This document shows positions 61,288 to 64,000 of a stretch of 64,000 nt of DNA, piece after piece; within the stretch, counting starts at the first letter, position 1; each line of letters starts with the position of its first letter. The position numbers and the translations under genes are program-made. Under the pieces are notes generated by a model. The model was given only the letters and a program-made list of their open reading frames with translations. It ran no database searches and had not been told where the DNA came from. The stretch lies in NCBI RefSeq assembly GCF_004405125.1, contig NZ_SORX01000004.1:124001-188000 (forward strand), given 5' to 3'. The stretch is from Jeotgalibacillus salarius. Lineage in GTDB: Bacteria; Bacillota; Bacilli; Bacillales; Jeotgalibacillaceae.

Positions 61288-62019
61288 ATGGAATTACTAT
61301 TCATCTTTTTCACGGGTATTGTCGCGACAACGCTTGGCACGCTTGCAGGTGGTGGCGGTCTTATAAGTCTGCCGGTCATGCTTTTACTCGGCTTGCCGGT
61401 ACATAGTGCGATCGGGGCAAATAAGGTATCAAATACGGTCAGCTCATTCTCAGCATTTTTCTATTTATTGCGTCACAAAAGCATTAATTTTAAAGAATCA
61501 CTCTGGATCATTCCTTTTAGTTTAGCGGGGGGTATAACGGGAGGGCTCATTGCGTCTGCACTTCCTGCCGAAAACCTGACAATTGCGGCTGTGGTCCTGT
61601 TAATATTTGCCCTGGCTACTTCATTTTTAAATAAAAGCAGTTTCGATCATAATCAACCCCTGAAGAAAAGCGGTTTTGGTGCCGCAGGGCTTTATGGAAT
61701 CGGTATGTATGACGGTTTGTTTGGACCGGGACAGGGCACGCTAATGCTGTATTTGTTCAGCTGGCTGAAGGTTTCTTATATAAAAGCGGTCGGGCTCGTG
61801 CGGCTGGCTACATTCTCAAGCTGCTTCGGGGCTGCAGTCACTTATATTGCAGCCGGTCATATTATCTGGTCCCTCACGCTGGCTTTACTGACGGGCTCGG
61901 TTCTCGGGGCACAAGCAGGTGTCAGGCTTGCACAGAAGATGAAGACGTCGCAGGTTAAACCGCTGCTGAGAATTGTTACTGCAATCCTGATCATCCAGCT
62001 GATTATCGAGCAACTCTGA
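61288..62019 (+). CDS. TauE/SafE-family anion exporter
   Basis: The 243-residue membrane protein has seven or eight helices, with the family repeat GTLAGGGGLISLPVMLLLGLPVHSAIGANKVSNTVSS in the first half and YDGLFGPGQGTLMLYLFSWLKVSYIKAVGLVRLATF in the second. Members move sulfite, sulfoacetate or related organosulfur anions. ATG 61288 has GAGGAG at nine bases; GTG 61279 directly after that site is too near. Nothing nearby identifies the substrate. Confidence 0.92.
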   Translation: MELLFIFFTGIVATTLGTLAGGGGLISLPVMLLLGLPVHSAIGANKVSNTVSSFSAFFYLLRHKSINFKESLWIIPFSLAGGITGGLIASALPAENLTIAAVVLLIFALATSFLNKSSFDHNQPLKKSGFGAAGLYGIGMYDGLFGPGQGTLMLYLFSWLKVSYIKAVGLVRLATFSSCFGAAVTYIAAGHIIWSLTLALLTGSVLGAQAGVRLAQKMKTSQVKPLLRIVTAILIIQLIIEQL

Positions 62020-62086
62020 CGCTATGAAGTCAGAATATTTTGATATAATAGAAGGTAGAAATCATATTTTAAAGGAGGAATTCTCT

Positions 62087-62116
62087 ATGAACATGTTACC
62101 CCGCCCACCCAGTTAA
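62087..62116 (+). CDS. Nine-residue leader peptide (MNMLPRPPS)
   Basis: A nine-codon frame starts seven bases after a perfect AAAGGAGG, a far better site than that of the transporter gene 63 bp downstream. It encodes MNMLPRPPS, with three prolines in a row of four residues, a pattern able to slow ribosomes. No other gene could use this site. It is likely a regulatory leader of the MFS transporter. Confidence 0.7.
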   Translation: MNMLPRPPS

Positions 62117-62141
62117 ACAGTAGCACGTGACCCGCCGGATT

Positions 62142-62169
62142 GCCTTTCTCATTATTTAAAGAGAGGGGC
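62142..62169 (+). promoter_or_regulatory. Hairpin sequestering the MFS ribosome binding site
   Basis: GCCTTTCTC pairs over all nine bases (two G·U) with GAGAGGGGC across ATTATTTAAA; the 3' arm is the GAGAGGGG ribosome binding site of the transporter. CGCCC inside the leader peptide frame could pair instead with GGGCG. This is the expected layout of translational attenuation. Confidence 0.65.
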
Positions 62170-62178
62170 GACTGAGCG

Positions 62179-63342
62179 ATGAACGCAAAACGGAATATAA
62201 AGGTCTTATATGTGATCAGTTTTTTCTTTTCATTAATCCCTGCATATGTGATTGAACGATTGTTCTGGGAAATGCGCGGGATGTCAGTGCTGGATGTTGT
62301 ACTGACAGAAATGATTTTTGGTGCAGTAATGCTGTTGATGGAAGTTCCGTCAGGCGTTTTGGCTGATCGGATCGGAAGAAAACCGTTAATAGTTACAGGT
62401 GTTTTATTCGAAGCGCTGATGTTTGCCATCCTGTTAACAGCTGATTCATTCTGGCAATTCGGGCTGGCGATTGCTTTTGCTGTAGCGGGAGCCGCTTTTC
62501 TGAGTGGTGCTGAAAATGCATTGTTATATGATTCCCTGGCTGTCCTTAGTAAAGAAGGAAGCTTTGATTGGCACTTAGGCAGGCTGCAGACAGTCAAAAT
62601 GATCTCATTATTCATTGCTGCGATATCAGGGAGCTTTTTAGCTGTGCATGTTCCGTTTGAAATCAACTACTGGCTTTCACTGACCAATACGATGGCTGCT
62701 TTTATCCTGACATTTTTATTAAAAGGTGTGGACAGGCCGGCTGGTGAAATGGAGTACTCAATGTCTGTTCAGGTCACTGAAGCACTCAGTTTTTTTAAGA
62801 AACAGCCAGCTTTAGTGTACATTCTCTTTATAGGCATTGCGGTTGGACTTGCTGCAGGATTTGTTGAAGAATTTTGGCAACTATACCTTGTAGATGCAAA
62901 AATCAAGATTTCATTTTTCGGATTATTTTACGGGGTCATCCTGGTGGTTCAAATTCCAGGTGCGCTGGCCGCTCATTCTTTGAGAAAAAGGTTTAAGCGT
63001 GAAAGCCTTCTCACGGGAGTCATTCTTTCTGGTGCAGCAGCTCTGATCATTTCTTCAATTCAGGTAAATTGGATTGGTGCGGCAGCCATTATTCTCTTTT
63101 TGCTTGCTGCCGGCATGACAGAGCCACTGATCTTAGGGGCACTTCACGAAAAAGCAGACAGCCGAATCAGAGCAACCCTTGAATCCTTTCAATCATTGGT
63201 TTTTAATGCAGTACTAATTGGAGCGGGAACGGGCTTTGGTTATATTGCGACTACATTCACTCTTGCAACAGGCTTTATGTTTCTTGCGGTTTTCAGTGTG
63301 GTTCCGTTGGTGGTCAGACCGTTCATTAAATTGAATCGTTAA
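62179..63342 (+). CDS. MFS efflux-type transporter
   Basis: The 387-residue protein has about 12 helices and the MFS motif A GVLADRIGRKPLIVTG in the helix 2-3 loop, with an acidic ERLFWEMRG early loop. It is similar to small drug-efflux MFS proteins. ATG 62179 follows GAGAGGGG at a wide spacing, and that site lies in a hairpin arm. With the leader peptide upstream, inducible export of a ribosome-targeting drug is plausible but unproven. Confidence 0.9.
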   Translation: MNAKRNIKVLYVISFFFSLIPAYVIERLFWEMRGMSVLDVVLTEMIFGAVMLLMEVPSGVLADRIGRKPLIVTGVLFEALMFAILLTADSFWQFGLAIAFAVAGAAFLSGAENALLYDSLAVLSKEGSFDWHLGRLQTVKMISLFIAAISGSFLAVHVPFEINYWLSLTNTMAAFILTFLLKGVDRPAGEMEYSMSVQVTEALSFFKKQPALVYILFIGIAVGLAAGFVEEFWQLYLVDAKIKISFFGLFYGVILVVQIPGALAAHSLRKRFKRESLLTGVILSGAAALIISSIQVNWIGAAAIILFLLAAGMTEPLILGALHEKADSRIRATLESFQSLVFNAVLIGAGTGFGYIATTFTLATGFMFLAVFSVVPLVVRPFIKLNR

Positions 63343-63345
63343 TTG

Positions 63346-63374
63346 AGAAAGCAGTCTTCGGGCTGCTTTTTTTA
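63346..63374 (+). terminator. Terminator of the MFS gene
   Basis: AAAGCAG and CTGCTTT pair across TCTTCGGG and are followed by T-tract. Confidence 0.8.
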
Positions 63375-63379
63375 ATGTG

Positions 63380-63440
63380 CACAGTGGGGACGGAGGTTAA
63401 AGTGTCATGGGATGACACTTTAACCTCCGTCCCCACTGTG
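63380..63440. repeat. Perfect 29-bp-arm palindrome, GGGGACGGAG family
   Basis: Arms are perfect around GGG. The outer part reads CACAGTGGGG...CCCCACTGTG, whereas the copies at 4488 and 57095 read CACTGTGGGG...CCCCACAGTG: both arms change together, keeping the pairing. Confidence 0.92.
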
Positions 63441-63454
63441 TTGGTAAGAGTAAT

Positions 63455-63534
63455 TGAAATTAATTCTCAATTACCTATTGATAATCGTTTTCATTTATAA
63501 TACAATCATATTGCAAATGAAAATCATTATCATT
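63455..63534. promoter_or_regulatory. Fur boxes and promoter of the iron-binding protein gene
   Basis: TTGATAATCGTTTTCATT (63478) and TGAAAATCATTATCATT (63518) are strong matches to the Fur box TGATAATNATTATCA; TGAAATTAATTCTCA (63455) is a weaker third. A TATAAT at 63496 lies between. Iron repression by Fur is expected. Confidence 0.82.
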
Positions 63535-63551
63535 AAAAGGAGATTACGAGG

Positions 63552-64000
63552 ATGAATAAAAAATTATTACTTTTTATCGTTGCATGTCTGGTTTCTGCGC
63601 TTGTGCTTGCAGCTTGCGGCGGCAGTGAGGAAGAATCTACAGATGCGACTGAATCAAATAGCGGGTCTTCTGCAGAGGAAACCGAGTCTGCTGAAGACGG
63701 CACAATTGAAGTAGAACACGCAATGGGAACGACTACTTTAGAAGAAAAGCCTGAACGTGTTGTATCACTTTATCAGGGAGCGACTGATACTGTGCTTGAA
63801 TTTGATGTAACACCGGTTGGCGTAGTTGAGTCATGGGTAGAGGTGCCGATGTATGATTACATAAAAGATGATCTGCAGGAAGTTACTTATGTGGGCCAGG
63901 AAACACAGCCTAATCTTGAAGAGATTGCGGCTTTAGATCCTGATGTGATTTTTGCTTCTCAGATTCGTCATGAAGAGATTTATGAGCAGCTTTCTGAAAT
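63552..64000 (+). CDS. Iron(III)/siderophore-binding lipoprotein, 3' end outside window
   Basis: The first 149 residues are visible; the frame runs off the right edge. A lipoprotein signal (LLLFIVACLVSALVLAACGG, Cys at residue 22) is followed by an acidic Ser/Glu/Thr linker and the start of a class III binding fold (VEHAMGTTTLEEKPERVVSLYQGATDTVLEFDVTPVGVVE, LEEIAALDPDVIFASQIRHEEIYEQL) like Bacillus YfmC/FhuD/YfiY proteins. Fur boxes upstream support iron uptake; whether it binds ferric citrate or another siderophore is open. ATG 63552 follows GGAG.. ACGAGG. Confidence 0.9.
   Translation, partial: MNKKLLLFIVACLVSALVLAACGGSEEESTDATESNSGSSAEETESAEDGTIEVEHAMGTTTLEEKPERVVSLYQGATDTVLEFDVTPVGVVESWVEVPMYDYIKDDLQEVTYVGQETQPNLEEIAALDPDVIFASQIRHEEIYEQLSE

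Overview
The window looks like chromosomal DNA of a low-to-moderate-GC Gram-positive spore-former relative (order Bacillales; the mix of Bacillus-type gene families fits Bacillaceae or Caryophanaceae, for example a Jeotgalibacillus-like genome, but the genus is inference). Support: AGGAGG-type ribosome binding sites, many GTG/TTG starts, lipoboxes, a Bacillus-type parS site, CcpA cre sites, an Arg T-box, a guanidine-I (ykkC) riboswitch with gdnCD, the nadBCA order with a NiaR-type operator, ohrR/ohrA, a rbsRKDACB operon and Fur boxes. No rRNA, canonical tRNA, prophage, insertion sequence or CRISPR array was found.

Layout. 1-4.5 kb: small hypothetical and accessory enzymes (two GNAT acetyltransferases, a methyltransferase, a VOC protein, a Zn-protease) and a perfect parS site. 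4.5-9.8 kb: an ATP-grasp/chemoreceptor gene pair, a zinc alcohol dehydrogenase, and the guanidine riboswitch with its SMR exporter pair. 10-14.6 kb: de novo quinolinate/NAD synthesis (nadBCA) and organic-peroxide defence (ohrR/ohrA). 15-19.4 kb: a family-2 glycosidase, a GPH-type sugar transporter and an ArsR-type regulator. 19.7-24.6 kb: an HxlR regulator with a VOC protein, GMP reductase, and a TetR-controlled ABC-2 exporter. 24.7-33.8 kb (minus strand): a seven-gene sugar sensing and uptake locus (membrane sugar-binding protein, LytS/YesM-type kinase, YesN-type regulator, two sugar-binding lipoproteins, ABC ATPase, permease), much like the XylFII-LytS-YesN/xylFGH arrangement. 34-36.7 kb: small enzymes and two zinc-ribbon proteins. 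36.8-42.6 kb: ribose operon with a triple RbsR/cre operator. 42.7-44.7 kb: T-box-controlled argS. 45-52.5 kb: acetyltransferases, a DIP1984-family protein followed by a structured RNA, a K+ channel, a MarR/VOC pair, esterase, MazG-like and Cof hydrolases. 52.6-56.4 kb: an ascorbate-family PTS whose only visible EIIA is fused to the PRD activator. 56.5-64 kb: maltose acetyltransferase, M42 peptidase, NhaC antiporter, MBL hydrolase, TauE exporter, an MFS transporter with a leader peptide, and the start of a Fur-controlled iron-binding lipoprotein.

The most unusual content is non-coding. A family of long palindromes built on GGGGACGGAG is scattered through the intergenic regions, with arms that show paired (compensatory) changes between copies. 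Three intergenic arrays carry the tetramer CGAA at an exact 21-nt period; two lie inside duplicated copies of a larger composite element with palindrome-type ends. A roughly 240-nt structured RNA candidate with mutually exclusive helices and an intrinsic terminator follows the DIP1984 gene. A 9-codon leader peptide and an SD-sequestering hairpin precede the last MFS transporter. Many genes are transport, sensing and detoxification functions arranged as regulator plus target pairs with visible operators in the divergent spacers.
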